This document shows, piece by piece, positions 43,912 through 52,921 of a stretch of DNA of 64,000 nucleotides. The notes under the pieces were generated by a model. That model did not search any database. It saw nothing but the letters and a program-made list of their open reading frames with translations, and was not told the DNA's origin. Origin of the DNA: SAR86 cluster bacterium (GTDB taxonomy: Bacteria > Pseudomonadota > Gammaproteobacteria > Magnimaribacterales > D2472); assembly GCA_023703655.1 (NCBI GenBank), contig CP097973.1:664170-728169 (forward strand), given 5' to 3'. How positions within the stretch are numbered: position 1 is the first letter of the stretch; the number at the start of each line of letters is the position of its first letter. The translations under genes were made by a program, and so were the position numbers.

Positions 43912-46310
43912 GTAAAGCTCCTCTCCTGATCAAAATGATTAATATCTTTTAACTTAAGTTTGAGTTTATCAAAATTAGCTTTAGTAGGTTCTTTCAAGAG
44001 ATCATATTTAGTGTTACGTTCAATTAATTTCATGTTTTTGCTTTCAACGATATTTTTAATATAAATAAGATCTAACTCTTGACCATGTCTGGCACCAGCT
44101 GATCTTGTGATTGTTTCATTCATTAAAATGCCACCAACATCATTGATTCCTGAGTCTAGGAGATATGATAGACCTGCATAACCCATCTTCACCCAAGATC
44201 CTTGGATATTTTTAATTGATTCATTTAAATATATTCTAGATATTGAGTGTACAAGTACTGATTCTCGAAAACTTGGACCTGATCTTGATAATCCTCTTAA
44301 ATACATTGGTGCTTCACTAGCAACATACGGTAATGGTACGAATTCAGTTATGCCGTTTGATTCTAACTGTAATGACTTTAGTTCATGCATATGTTTAGCG
44401 ATGTCATAATAATTTTCAACATGTCCGAACATCATAGTCGAAGTAGTAGGTAGTCCAATTGAATGAGCTGCTTTAATTACGTTAAGCCATTCATTTGTAT
44501 TAATCTTATCAGGACAAATTATTTCTCGAACATTATCATCAAGTATTTCAGCAGCAGTACCAGGCAAAGAATTCAAACCTGCCTCCTTAAGTTTTAACAA
44601 ATACGATTTCACATCAGTATTAGCACAATTTGCTCCATGTGAAATTTCCAATGGAGAAAAAGCATGTATGTGAATAGTATCTGATACTTCTCTAATTGAT
44701 TTAACAATATCAATGTAAGTATTTTCATCAAATTTCGGATGAATGCCGCCTTGTAAACATACCTCATTCGCACCTCGACTTATTGCTTCAAGTACACGTC
44801 TCTGTATTTCATCTAGGGAGATATTGTAAGATTTACCTCTTAAGCTTTTTGCACCTGTACTCTTTGAAAAAGCACAAAAACTACAGCTATAAATACACAT
44901 ATTGGTGTAGTTAATATTTCTATTTGAAACATATGTAATTGTGTTACCGTTTAGTTTGCCTCTTAACTCATTTGCATATTTTCTTAGATAGTTAAAATCT
45001 CCATCTCTTGATTCAAATAAGTTTGCAAGAGAATTAATGCAATCTTTTTTTTCAATATTTTGAATTAGTTGTTTTATATTACTGATATTTTTTGGGTGCA
45101 GTAGGATCTGTGGTAAGTCTTCTGTTACTCCAGGTTGCCACTCATCTTCTTTTATATATCCAGAAGCATCGGTGAGATTAAGAAGTCTAGATTTAATATT
45201 TTTTGAAAAAAATAAAGAGCTATCTTGAAGAGCTTTTGCTGAAACTGTTGTTCTTTTCAATAAATGCTGATTAGTCTTGATACAAAATTTACTAATTTTT
45301 GATATTTCTGGCCATGGTGCTTCAGGGTTAACATGATCAATTGTTAACGGAGATATGCCACCTAAGTCATCAATGCCTGATTTCAGTAATTCAACAAGAT
45401 TATTTGCATTTAAATTTGGTGGAACTTGTAGTGAGATTTTTGGATCGAGAATTTTTCTAGCCATGGAAATTGTCCAAAGAAGCTCGTCAAAATCTGGCTC
45501 ATCAGAATTTTCCATTAACGTTTCTTTTTTGGCCTTAAAGTTTTGAATAATAACTTCTTGTATATTTCCAAATTCTTTAAAGATGTTATTAATTACTGTT
45601 AATGATTGAAGTCGTTCTTCTCTTGTTTCTCCAATGCCAATTAGAATGCCAGTTGTAAACGGTATTTTCTGTTGACCTGCACAAATAAGTGTCTGAATTC
45701 TAAAATTAGGATCTTTGTCAGGTGAGCCGTAATGAGGCATGCCTTTTTGACATAATCTTGCACTGTGACTCTCTAGCATCATGCCCATAGAACCAGAATA
45801 ATTTTTTAATTTTTCAATCTCATTTATGTCCATTGTTCCAGGATTTAAATGAGGGATTAAACTAGTAGTATTTAATATTTCCTGAGACACGTTCTTTACA
45901 TAATCTAATGTGCTTTCAAATCCTAGAGCATTTAGACTGTCTCTTGCAGCTTTATATCTAAGCTCTGGCTTATCACCAAGAGTTATAAGTGCCTCGCGAC
46001 AACCAAGTTCTTCACCTTTTTTTGCAATTTCAAGAGCTTCCTCTATTGCCATATAAGGAGAGTCAATTTTTCTTGGAACTTTAGCAAAAGTACAGTAATG
46101 ACAAACATCTCTACATAAAAAAGTGAGTGGTAAAAAAACTTTAGGGGAAAAACTAATAATTTTTCCATAGTGGGCGACCTTAATATCAAATGACTCTTTT
46201 AAAAGAGTATCAGTTAAAGGTATTTTTGATAGATTTTTTGCAAGCTCATGATCAACAAAATTATTGATATCAATCCTATCAAAGTTATGTTTCTTAATAA
46301 TTTCTGACAT
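43908..46310 (-). CDS. fbiC: FO synthase, CofG-CofH fusion
   Basis: Makes the deazaflavin FO, the chromophore of coenzyme F420, from 5-amino-6-ribitylamino-uracil and tyrosine. 800 aa with two radical-SAM halves. The CofG half has CRDVCHYC (Cys66, 70, 73), and the CofH half has CIYSCSFC (Cys472, 476, 479). The fused order matches actinobacterial FbiC and proteobacterial homologues, unlike the separate archaeal CofG and CofH. Follows cofC by overlap at 46310 and is part of a contiguous F420 operon. Confidence 0.93.
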   Translation of the reverse strand: MSEIIKKHNFDRIDINNFVDHELAKNLSKIPLTDTLLKESFDIKVAHYGKIISFSPKVFLPLTFLCRDVCHYCTFAKVPRKIDSPYMAIEEALEIAKKGEELGCREALITLGDKPELRYKAARDSLNALGFESTLDYVKNVSQEILNTTSLIPHLNPGTMDINEIEKLKNYSGSMGMMLESHSARLCQKGMPHYGSPDKDPNFRIQTLICAGQQKIPFTTGILIGIGETREERLQSLTVINNIFKEFGNIQEVIIQNFKAKKETLMENSDEPDFDELLWTISMARKILDPKISLQVPPNLNANNLVELLKSGIDDLGGISPLTIDHVNPEAPWPEISKISKFCIKTNQHLLKRTTVSAKALQDSSLFFSKNIKSRLLNLTDASGYIKEDEWQPGVTEDLPQILLHPKNISNIKQLIQNIEKKDCINSLANLFESRDGDFNYLRKYANELRGKLNGNTITYVSNRNINYTNMCIYSCSFCAFSKSTGAKSLRGKSYNISLDEIQRRVLEAISRGANEVCLQGGIHPKFDENTYIDIVKSIREVSDTIHIHAFSPLEISHGANCANTDVKSYLLKLKEAGLNSLPGTAAEILDDNVREIICPDKINTNEWLNVIKAAHSIGLPTTSTMMFGHVENYYDIAKHMHELKSLQLESNGITEFVPLPYVASEAPMYLRGLSRSGPSFRESVLVHSISRIYLNESIKNIQGSWVKMGYAGLSYLLDSGINDVGGILMNETITRSAGARHGQELDLIYIKNIVESKNMKLIERNTKYDLLKEPTKANFDKLKLKLKDINHFDQERSFT

Positions 46311-46888
46311 TATGAAATAAGCTTATTTAATTTATCTAATGTTAACAAATTAAGATCATCTTCTGTATCTAAATCAAAAGAGATATTCTTTAAATCAACT
46401 TTAATGTAATCAGTTCCAATCTTTTCAAAATAACTACAAAATTTGTTGAGACTATTCTTGCCAAATAAGAGTTTTTGATTCCTCCATTTGAAACCAACTG
46501 CATTTGTTCCACTTGCAAATCTATCGGGGACAACAAAAGTTTTTTGTTGATGAATCAAATTCGTCAAATAATCTAGATCTTGATTTGATATCAATGGAAG
46601 ATCTGCATGCATGATAACAATAAACTCATCTTTTTTAGCATAGGTATTAATCGCATCTTCGAGTGCTTCATTAAGATTCTTTTTTGAAAAAAAGCTATTT
46701 TCTTCCTTTTCAGTAATATCTCGAGCATTAGAAACAACTATGGGTTGCAATTTATTTTTTTTAAGGATTTTGACGGTTCCAATAAACATATTTTTAGACA
46801 AGTTTTTCCGTTGTGCAGATCTCAAAACTTTTGTTAATCTTTGTTTAGATTGATCAAATGATTTAATTGGAATAAAGAATTTATACAA
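46310..46888 (-). CDS. cofC: Phosphoenolpyruvate/2-phospholactate guanylyltransferase
   Basis: Activates a three-carbon phosphate with GTP for the F420 side chain. 192-aa MobA/CofC nucleotidyltransferase: FIPIKSFDQSKQRL, VSNARDI, IMHADLPLIS and DRFASGTNAVGFKW with FGKNSLNKF. Which three-carbon donor (2-phospholactate, phosphoenolpyruvate or 3-phosphoglycerate) is used differs between lineages and cannot be read here. The start is a TTG, 2 bases after the cofD stop. No C-terminal nitroreductase-like FbiB module is seen in the operon. Confidence 0.85.
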   Translation of the reverse strand: MYKFFIPIKSFDQSKQRLTKVLRSAQRKNLSKNMFIGTVKILKKNKLQPIVVSNARDITEKEENSFFSKKNLNEALEDAINTYAKKDEFIVIMHADLPLISNQDLDYLTNLIHQQKTFVVPDRFASGTNAVGFKWRNQKLLFGKNSLNKFCSYFEKIGTDYIKVDLKNISFDLDTEDDLNLLTLDKLNKLIS

Positions 46889-46890
46889 TT

Positions 46891-47817
46891 TTAGCTTTCA
46901 CTTAATTGAGAAATTATTGAGTCTGCAAGATTTTTTTTGGTTTTAATATCTTTCATAATTAGATCAGCAAGGTAAACATTAAAGCCTAACTCATTTAATT
47001 CATTTAAATATTTTTTATCTTTGTTATCTATAAAAATATTTTTCGAAACTTCATTGTAATAATTTGCAACAGAAACAACAGTGGAATTGAAACCCAATTC
47101 CTTAAAAATTTTTGAGGTTGGTCCCTTTATAGATCTATCATTAACGATTGGGGAAACTATAACTACATCTTTTTTTCTGTTCTTAAGGTAATCTTTAAAT
47201 TTTCTTAAAGCAAGAATAGGTCCTATGCTTATAAATGGATTAGATGGACAAATGATAAATTTGTCATAGGTATCTAGCTTTATTTTCTTATTAAAACTTG
47301 CAGTTATTGCTCCTTTAAAAACAAAATCTGAAGCTGTAGGCTCACATTTATATTTTACAAAATATTCTTGAAATGAAAGGATATCTTTTTTGGTCTTGAT
47401 GAAAGTACTAACTGAATCATCAGACATTGGATAAATATTTTCTTTTATCCCAAAACTATCTTTTATATCTTTAGTTACTTCAGTAAGTTTTTTTCCTTTA
47501 CTTAAATTAAATGTGCGATAGATATGTGTGGCTAAATCTTTGTCTCCTAATTGAAACCATGTATCGCCTCCCATTGAATCTAGCTCAGTGAGCATTTGCC
47601 ATGATTCTTTTGATCTACCCCATCCTTTTTTAAGATCTACCTTATCGCTCAAAGTATAAGTTACAGTATCTAAGTCTGGGCAAACATATAGTCCGAGATG
47701 ATTAAAATCATCTCCAGTATTTACAACTATATCAATTGAATTTGAGTCTATTGCTTTACTGAAACCTAATGCTAATTTTGCACCTCCTACTCCACCACAA
47801 ATCAAAAGATATTTCAT
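46891..47817 (-). CDS. cofD: 2-phospho-L-lactate (or PEP) transferase, F420 biosynthesis
   Basis: Joins the activated three-carbon unit from CofC to FO, giving F420-0. 308 aa: LICGGVGGAKLALGFSK, VNTGDDFNHLGLYVCPDLDT, WFQLGDKDLATHIYRT and CPSNPFISIGPIL are diagnostic CofD/FbiA motifs. Overlaps cofE by 4 bases and precedes cofC by 2. Confidence 0.93.
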   Translation of the reverse strand: MKYLLICGGVGGAKLALGFSKAIDSNSIDIVVNTGDDFNHLGLYVCPDLDTVTYTLSDKVDLKKGWGRSKESWQMLTELDSMGGDTWFQLGDKDLATHIYRTFNLSKGKKLTEVTKDIKDSFGIKENIYPMSDDSVSTFIKTKKDILSFQEYFVKYKCEPTASDFVFKGAITASFNKKIKLDTYDKFIICPSNPFISIGPILALRKFKDYLKNRKKDVVIVSPIVNDRSIKGPTSKIFKELGFNSTVVSVANYYNEVSKNIFIDNKDKKYLNELNELGFNVYLADLIMKDIKTKKNLADSIISQLSES

Positions 47818-48536
47818 CTAAACAGGTCCTCTTTTTCATTTCTAATTAACGACTGAGCATTAAGTTTTGATTCTCTTCGTTTATAAAAATCTCTTATTAT
47901 TACTAAGGGCATTGCTTCATTTGCTTGACCCATTATTAGTGAAGCTGATGCAGCAAGTTCATCTGCGATTCCAATCTGTGTAACTTTAAGATCATTTCCA
48001 TATAAGTCAAATGATCCTATTTCATCTCTAAGGCATTCTAAGTTATAACTCCCAATTGCAAATCCAACTGCGCCATTCCTAAAGGGTCGTCCCATGGTGT
48101 CGCTAATGATAATAGAGATATCTTTTTGAAAATACTTCTCTAATTTTTGACCAATTTTTTTTGCAGATTTGTCTGGATCTTTTGGAAGCAATAATATTTG
48201 TTCATTTTTTTGATCGATATTTGATCTATCGATACCTGCGTTAGCATGTATAAACCCAAGTTTATGCTCAACAATAAGCACATTTTTTTTATATCTAACA
48301 ATCTTTTTGGACTCATCTAAAACTGCTTGAACAAGACGAGGATCTTTAGAAATTTTATCGCCAACAGTTTTAGCTTTTTTTGTTGGTTTAATGTTGCTTA
48401 ATTTACGATATCTATTTTCAGATTTAGATATAATTTTTTGGGCAATTGTAAGAATATCTCCATTATGGATGCTAATCTTATTTGTTTTTAAATTATGAAT
48501 AATAATATCTGCAATATCATCTCCAGGAGAAATCAT
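47814..48536 (-). CDS. cofE: F420-0:gamma-glutamyl ligase
   Basis: Adds the glutamate tail of F420. 240 aa from the ATG at 48536: ISPGDDIADIII, VISKSENR-type QKIISKSENR, VNAGIDxSN as IHANAGIDRSN, and SDTMGRPFRNGAVGFAIGS. The stretch just upstream of that ATG, in frame, reads INISIFGTKSFP, which lines up with the N-terminal strand of known CofE proteins. The true start is therefore probably an ATT at 48572, 7 bases after GGAG, overlapping the npdG stop. It lacks the nitroreductase domain found in FbiB. Confidence 0.9.
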   Translation of the reverse strand: MISPGDDIADIIIHNLKTNKISIHNGDILTIAQKIISKSENRYRKLSNIKPTKKAKTVGDKISKDPRLVQAVLDESKKIVRYKKNVLIVEHKLGFIHANAGIDRSNIDQKNEQILLLPKDPDKSAKKIGQKLEKYFQKDISIIISDTMGRPFRNGAVGFAIGSYNLECLRDEIGSFDLYGNDLKVTQIGIADELAASASLIMGQANEAMPLVIIRDFYKRRESKLNAQSLIRNEKEDLFR

Positions 48537-48574
48537 TGGAAAAGATTTTGTACCAAAGATTGAAATGTTAATTT

Positions 48575-49207
48575 CTACACTCCAGTAATCTTTATACCTG
48601 AGTGTTTAATTTCATGGTTTTTATTTATAGCAATAAGTATTGAAGTCAAGGCTTCTGCTGCTGCAGAATTACAAAGCGGGCCAGCATGCCAGCCAGTTAA
48701 TCCAATTTTATTAATTAAACTTATAACTTCCTCTCTTGCAGCTTTCTTATCACCACAAACAAGAACATCACAGTCAATCATTGCATCGCTTTGAAGTAAT
48801 TCTGCTGATATATTTTGGAATGCCGACACCACTTGAGTAGATTCATCTAAGATCATTTGAGCTTTTAGTGCAGCACAACCCTCTTTAGGTAGCTGGACAC
48901 GCATAACTTTTGGCGGTATGAGTGGTACAGTTGCGTCAATAAGTATTTTATTTTTTAGCGGTTCAATCAATCCTTTCAATGTTTCTGTTTGTGATGAAAA
49001 TGGGACAGTTATAATTCCTAAATCACACTTTGATGCAACATCATAATTTAGTCCGCCATTCTCTTCTTTTAAACCAAGCGATAAAGCAGCAGAAATCGCT
49101 GAGTCTTGTTTTCTAGAACCAATAAAGACTTCAAATCCAGTTTTAATCATTCTGGACGCAAGACCTTTTCCTAGGGCGCCAGTACCACCAATAATTCCAA
49201 TTCTCAT
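48575..49207 (-). CDS. npdG: F420H2:NADP+ oxidoreductase
   Basis: Exchanges hydride between NADP(H) and F420, keeping F420 reduced. 210 aa: NADP loop IGIIGGTGALGKGLASRM with IGSRK after strand two (an Arg for NADP phosphate), ITVPFSSQ, VVSAFQNISAELL, VCGDKKAA and the family block GPLCNSAAAEALTSIL. It heads the F420 biosynthesis genes and overlaps the probable cofE start. It is the only clear F420-using enzyme in the window. Confidence 0.85.
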   Translation of the reverse strand: MRIGIIGGTGALGKGLASRMIKTGFEVFIGSRKQDSAISAALSLGLKEENGGLNYDVASKCDLGIITVPFSSQTETLKGLIEPLKNKILIDATVPLIPPKVMRVQLPKEGCAALKAQMILDESTQVVSAFQNISAELLQSDAMIDCDVLVCGDKKAAREEVISLINKIGLTGWHAGPLCNSAAAEALTSILIAINKNHEIKHSGIKITGV

Positions 49208-49213
49208 ATAAAT

Positions 49214-50737
49214 TTATCCAAAAATCTTTCTTACAAACTTATTGCCCCAGAAAATTTTAAGGGCGCCTTTCATTTGATTGAAACTTTTTTCATTATATGG
49301 ATAAAGTGCTGCAGGTTTTTTTCCAATTATCAAAGGCATTGCATGCGCATAACTTCTTAAGCCTTCTTTACCATTCACTGATCCCAAACCGCTGTTTTTA
49401 ACACCACCGAAAGGTGCTTCATTTACTCCGTAACTCATAGCCATATCATTTATAGAGCATGCACCTGTCTCGATAGACTTTGCAATTTTTTCACCCTTTG
49501 TTATATCTTTAGTCCAGACATTACCATTTAAACCATAAAAGGAGTCATTAGCTAATCTAATTGCCTCATCCTCTGAGCTTACTTTCATAATAGAGATAAT
49601 TGGTCCAAAAGTTTCATCGGTCATAATTTTCATATCATGGGTGACATCCACTATTACAGTTGGCTCGAAATATAATCCATCGAAATTTGGATTACGTTTT
49701 CCACCAATTAAGATCTTAGCGCCCTTCGACTTAGCATCCTCAATATGATCTTCAATAATGTCAATTTGTTTATCCCAAAATGTTGGTCCTACATCAGCAT
49801 ATTTATCATCTGACTGTTTCAGTTCTTTTGTATATTCAACAACTTTTTCTAAAAAACTTTCATAAATTGATTCTTGAACATATATTCTTTCTGTTCCGCA
49901 ACAATACTGGCCAGCATTCATACATGAGCCAATGACTGCACCTTTAGCAGCATCATCTATATCAGCATCATCACAAACAATCATTGCATCTTTACCCCCA
50001 AGCTCTAATGAAAAGGGAATTAATGACTCACCACACTGTCTAGCTATCAATTTTCCAGTCTTTATACTACCTGTAAATGAAACTTTATCAGGTTTCAAAT
50101 TTATTAGGTCTGCGCCAACTTGCCCATCACCGATCAAAACTTGTACAAGATTATCAGGGGCATCAGCTTTCTTGAACATTTCCTCAACTAACATACCTGA
50201 TTTAGGAGTTACCTCGGAAGGTTTTATGATTACAGAGTTTCCAGCAAGAACAGCTTGAATTGCAGGATTTATTGATAGTATGAATGGGCCATTCCATGGT
50301 GTAATCACACCAATTACACCTCTAGGTTTAAAGGCTACTTTTGTTTTCTTTAAAAATTGCATAGGTCCATGCATTGAACGTGATTCATCTTTTAACCATT
50401 TTGGTGCACGTTTTGCATAAAAAGCTAAAGAGTCTATGGCAGAGTATATTTCCATTGACATAGCCTCTTGTATCGGTTTTCCAGTTTCGTCCATAACAAC
50501 TTGCATAATGTAATCTTGATTTTCCATGATCACATCAATCAAGTTATGCATAAGTTCACACCTCTCTGTTATGGATGTTTTTGACCAATGCTTTTGAGCA
50601 TCTCTTGATTTTTGCATTGCTGACTTTACATCTTCCGTTGATGCACATTCATATGTTCCAACAGTTCTAAAATCAACTGGGCTTTTAACGCTTAATATTT
50701 TTTTGTTATCTTTTTGTTCAATTGAAAAAATACCCAT
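49214..50737 (-). CDS. Aldehyde dehydrogenase family protein
   Basis: 507-aa NAD(P)-dependent aldehyde dehydrogenase: TPWNGPFILSINPAIQAVLAGNSVIIKPSE, described here by position ~150-180, GSIKTGKLIA, the catalytic Glu in LELGGKD and Cys in NAGQYCCGTERIYV, and EAPFGGVKNSGLG near the end. Substrate unknown; context suggests an aldehyde formed during breakdown of a larger lipid or ring. Follows the APH-like gene by overlap of one base. Confidence 0.88.
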   Translation of the reverse strand: MGIFSIEQKDNKKILSVKSPVDFRTVGTYECASTEDVKSAMQKSRDAQKHWSKTSITERCELMHNLIDVIMENQDYIMQVVMDETGKPIQEAMSMEIYSAIDSLAFYAKRAPKWLKDESRSMHGPMQFLKKTKVAFKPRGVIGVITPWNGPFILSINPAIQAVLAGNSVIIKPSEVTPKSGMLVEEMFKKADAPDNLVQVLIGDGQVGADLINLKPDKVSFTGSIKTGKLIARQCGESLIPFSLELGGKDAMIVCDDADIDDAAKGAVIGSCMNAGQYCCGTERIYVQESIYESFLEKVVEYTKELKQSDDKYADVGPTFWDKQIDIIEDHIEDAKSKGAKILIGGKRNPNFDGLYFEPTVIVDVTHDMKIMTDETFGPIISIMKVSSEDEAIRLANDSFYGLNGNVWTKDITKGEKIAKSIETGACSINDMAMSYGVNEAPFGGVKNSGLGSVNGKEGLRSYAHAMPLIIGKKPAALYPYNEKSFNQMKGALKIFWGNKFVRKIFG

Positions 50738-51798
50738 TACATTTCTCCTAATTTTGTCTGAAGCATCTGAGATGCATGATTATTTATGTGAGCATCAAGA
50801 CCAGGTGGCATTATTTCATAGTACTCGAGTTTCTTTACTACACGTATCATAATTACTGCAAATTTATATATAGCAAGAAGGTAATAGTAATTAAAGTTTG
50901 TAGATTTTAGACCTGTTAACTCTTCCCATAATTCAATGGTTTGTTGTTTGGATGGAAAGCCTGACAATTTCTGAATATTTATACCGTCTGTATTGCAATC
51001 ATCAATTGCTATACCCCAAGCTAAATCTTGACATGGGTCACCCAGACCAACCATTTCCCAGTCCAATACTCCCGTTACAGAGCCTTTTTCGTTGTACATA
51101 ATATTGGGTACTCTGCAGTCACCCCATTGAATTGAAAACTGATCGGAAGATTGTTTTGGCTTATTTTCTCTTAACCATTTCATTGTTTGCTCTAATACTT
51201 CATGTTTTTCACTTTCAATTGCCCATTCATAGAAAGATTGATAAAAGGATAAATCTTGATCGAGTGGTCTCACAGATGCAGGTGCATTAATTAAAAAATT
51301 AAAATCGTCACTTACTTCAACTTTATGTATCTTTGACATTTCTTCAATCCAACCATTCCAGACTTTTTGTCGTAACTCTTCATTAGAATCAAATAACCAA
51401 CCTTCTTGGTGAAATGGTGGATTGTCTGATGGTGCTTGACCGTCGCACATCTTCATGACATAAAATGCCGATTCCAAAAAATCAGGATTTGGTTCATACC
51501 ATACTACTTCTGGAACTTTTATCCCAAGGGGTCGTAAGTGCTTCATTATCAGAAATTGTTTTTCGATATCGTATTCTGGAAAAACAAAATATCCAGTTGG
51601 GTGAAATCTTAAAACATATCCTGTTTTTTTGTTTTTTTCAGAAACAATAAAACTTAGTGTTTCATTTGAAAAACCTGTATTTTCAGGGCCACCAAGTATT
51701 TCAACATCAAGATCTTTATCAAGTCCCTTTTCATGTATCAACCATGATTTGAAAGACGAAGTTGCTTTATTAAGATCTCTTTCTTGAGGTGCTGGCAT
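50737..51798 (-). CDS. Aminoglycoside-phosphotransferase-fold kinase (acyl-CoA-catabolism type)
   Basis: 353-aa kinase-like protein. Kinase-fold landmarks: VLRFHPTG (Brenner-type Arg-containing strand), the catalytic-loop variant QWGDCRVPNIMYNEKGSVTGVLDWEMVGLGDP, noted by position ~220-250, with Asp and Asn ligands and DWE metal Asp. Proteins of this ACAD10-like group sit in fatty-acid, sterol and terpenoid degradation clusters, not in antibiotic resistance. First gene of the F420 operon. Confidence 0.82.
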   Translation of the reverse strand: MPAPQERDLNKATSSFKSWLIHEKGLDKDLDVEILGGPENTGFSNETLSFIVSEKNKKTGYVLRFHPTGYFVFPEYDIEKQFLIMKHLRPLGIKVPEVVWYEPNPDFLESAFYVMKMCDGQAPSDNPPFHQEGWLFDSNEELRQKVWNGWIEEMSKIHKVEVSDDFNFLINAPASVRPLDQDLSFYQSFYEWAIESEKHEVLEQTMKWLRENKPKQSSDQFSIQWGDCRVPNIMYNEKGSVTGVLDWEMVGLGDPCQDLAWGIAIDDCNTDGINIQKLSGFPSKQQTIELWEELTGLKSTNFNYYYLLAIYKFAVIMIRVVKKLEYYEIMPPGLDAHINNHASQMLQTKLGEM

Positions 51799-51847
51799 AA
51801 TTATTTCTTATTTTGGTTTAATATATCAAAAATCTTTAATTAAACAT
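51799..51847. promoter_or_regulatory. Compact divergent promoter region between the F420 and oxygenase operons
   Basis: Only 49 A/T-rich bases separate the two divergent operons, so both promoters must overlap. TATATT on the minus strand (51822-51827 region) and TTTAAT-like elements on the plus strand are possible -10 boxes. Neither start has a clear Shine-Dalgarno; the plus-strand gene at 51848 may be leaderless. Confidence 0.35.
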
Positions 51848-52921
51848 ATGAATTCTAAAATTGATGAGTGGTATAAATTTTGTGATGAACTAAAAGAAGT
51901 TGGGAGGATTATTAGCGAAACCTCGGATAACACAATTGATGAAAACGAAGGCTTCAGATATGTTTTAAGATTATTGCGTCTTTCTACAGAAATGTATTTT
52001 GAACATTGCAATCCTGAACATAGCTCTTTTTATTGCTTATCTCACGAAACTGGCAAGATTGGTGCAGATAATCCAGATAATCATTACTTGAATGCAAATA
52101 TAGATTCAAATAATTCTTACTTGATTGAGGGAAATATTGGGGGTGTAGAATATTTGAGTATTGGAGTAAAAGAAAATAGATACTCACTGGATGGGACTAT
52201 GGTCTCACATGATGAAATTGATTTAGAAAAAATTGATATTGATCAAGATGGGAATTTTCAAGTTACTTTAAAACGTGGCAATAATCAAAATAAAAATTCC
52301 TTAAATTTAGAGCCTGCATCTAATATGATAATTGTCAGACAAACCTATAAAAATAAAACAACCGATAAAAAAGCAGTATTACAAATTAAAAATACCTCTT
52401 CCTCTTGTAAATCAGACATATTAAGTGATAAAAAATTTACTGAACATCTAAGTCAAAGTTTAGATTTTGTAAAAGGAACTGTAAATACATTTAATGAGTG
52501 GGTAAATATTTTTAAAAAAGATCATATGAATGCATTACCTTTAGGTAACCAAAAATTCTTTCAAGCAGCGGGTGGAGACCCAAATATTCAATATCATCAT
52601 GGCTATTTTAAATTTAAAAGTGATGAGTGTATGGTTATACAGTCTAAGATACCAGTATGTGAGTATTGGAATTTTCAACTTGAAAATAACTGGATGGAAT
52701 CTTTAGATTACAGGTTTTATCCAATTCACTTAAATTCTCATACTGCAGATCTTGATGAAAATGAATTCATAATACATGTAACACATGAACCTATAGATGC
52801 AAAAAACAATATAATTACATGTGGAAGAGAAAATGGCGCAATGCTTTTAAGATGGATTGGAGCAAATGAGCAAACAATACCAAACGTAAAAATTGTAAAA
52901 ATAGACAAACTAAATGACTAA
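51848..52921 (+). CDS. DUF1214-domain protein
   Basis: 357 aa. The C-terminal part matches DUF1214: FFQAAGGDPNIQYHHGYFKF, CEYWNFQLENNWMESLDYRF and HEPIDAKNNIITCGRENGAM. The rest (1-200) is beta-rich with no clear motif. DUF1214 proteins are common beside sulfotransferases, SDRs and amidohydrolases in actinobacterial and sphingomonad catabolic clusters; their biochemical role is unknown. First gene of a tight five-gene operon, overlapping the next by 8 bases. Confidence 0.75.
   Translation: MNSKIDEWYKFCDELKEVGRIISETSDNTIDENEGFRYVLRLLRLSTEMYFEHCNPEHSSFYCLSHETGKIGADNPDNHYLNANIDSNNSYLIEGNIGGVEYLSIGVKENRYSLDGTMVSHDEIDLEKIDIDQDGNFQVTLKRGNNQNKNSLNLEPASNMIIVRQTYKNKTTDKKAVLQIKNTSSSCKSDILSDKKFTEHLSQSLDFVKGTVNTFNEWVNIFKKDHMNALPLGNQKFFQAAGGDPNIQYHHGYFKFKSDECMVIQSKIPVCEYWNFQLENNWMESLDYRFYPIHLNSHTADLDENEFIIHVTHEPIDAKNNIITCGRENGAMLLRWIGANEQTIPNVKIVKIDKLND

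Noticed and set aside
50737-51798. APH-fold protein as an antibiotic-resistance gene
   Set aside because: Sequence and context fit the acyl-CoA/lipid-catabolism group, and no resistance signature is present.
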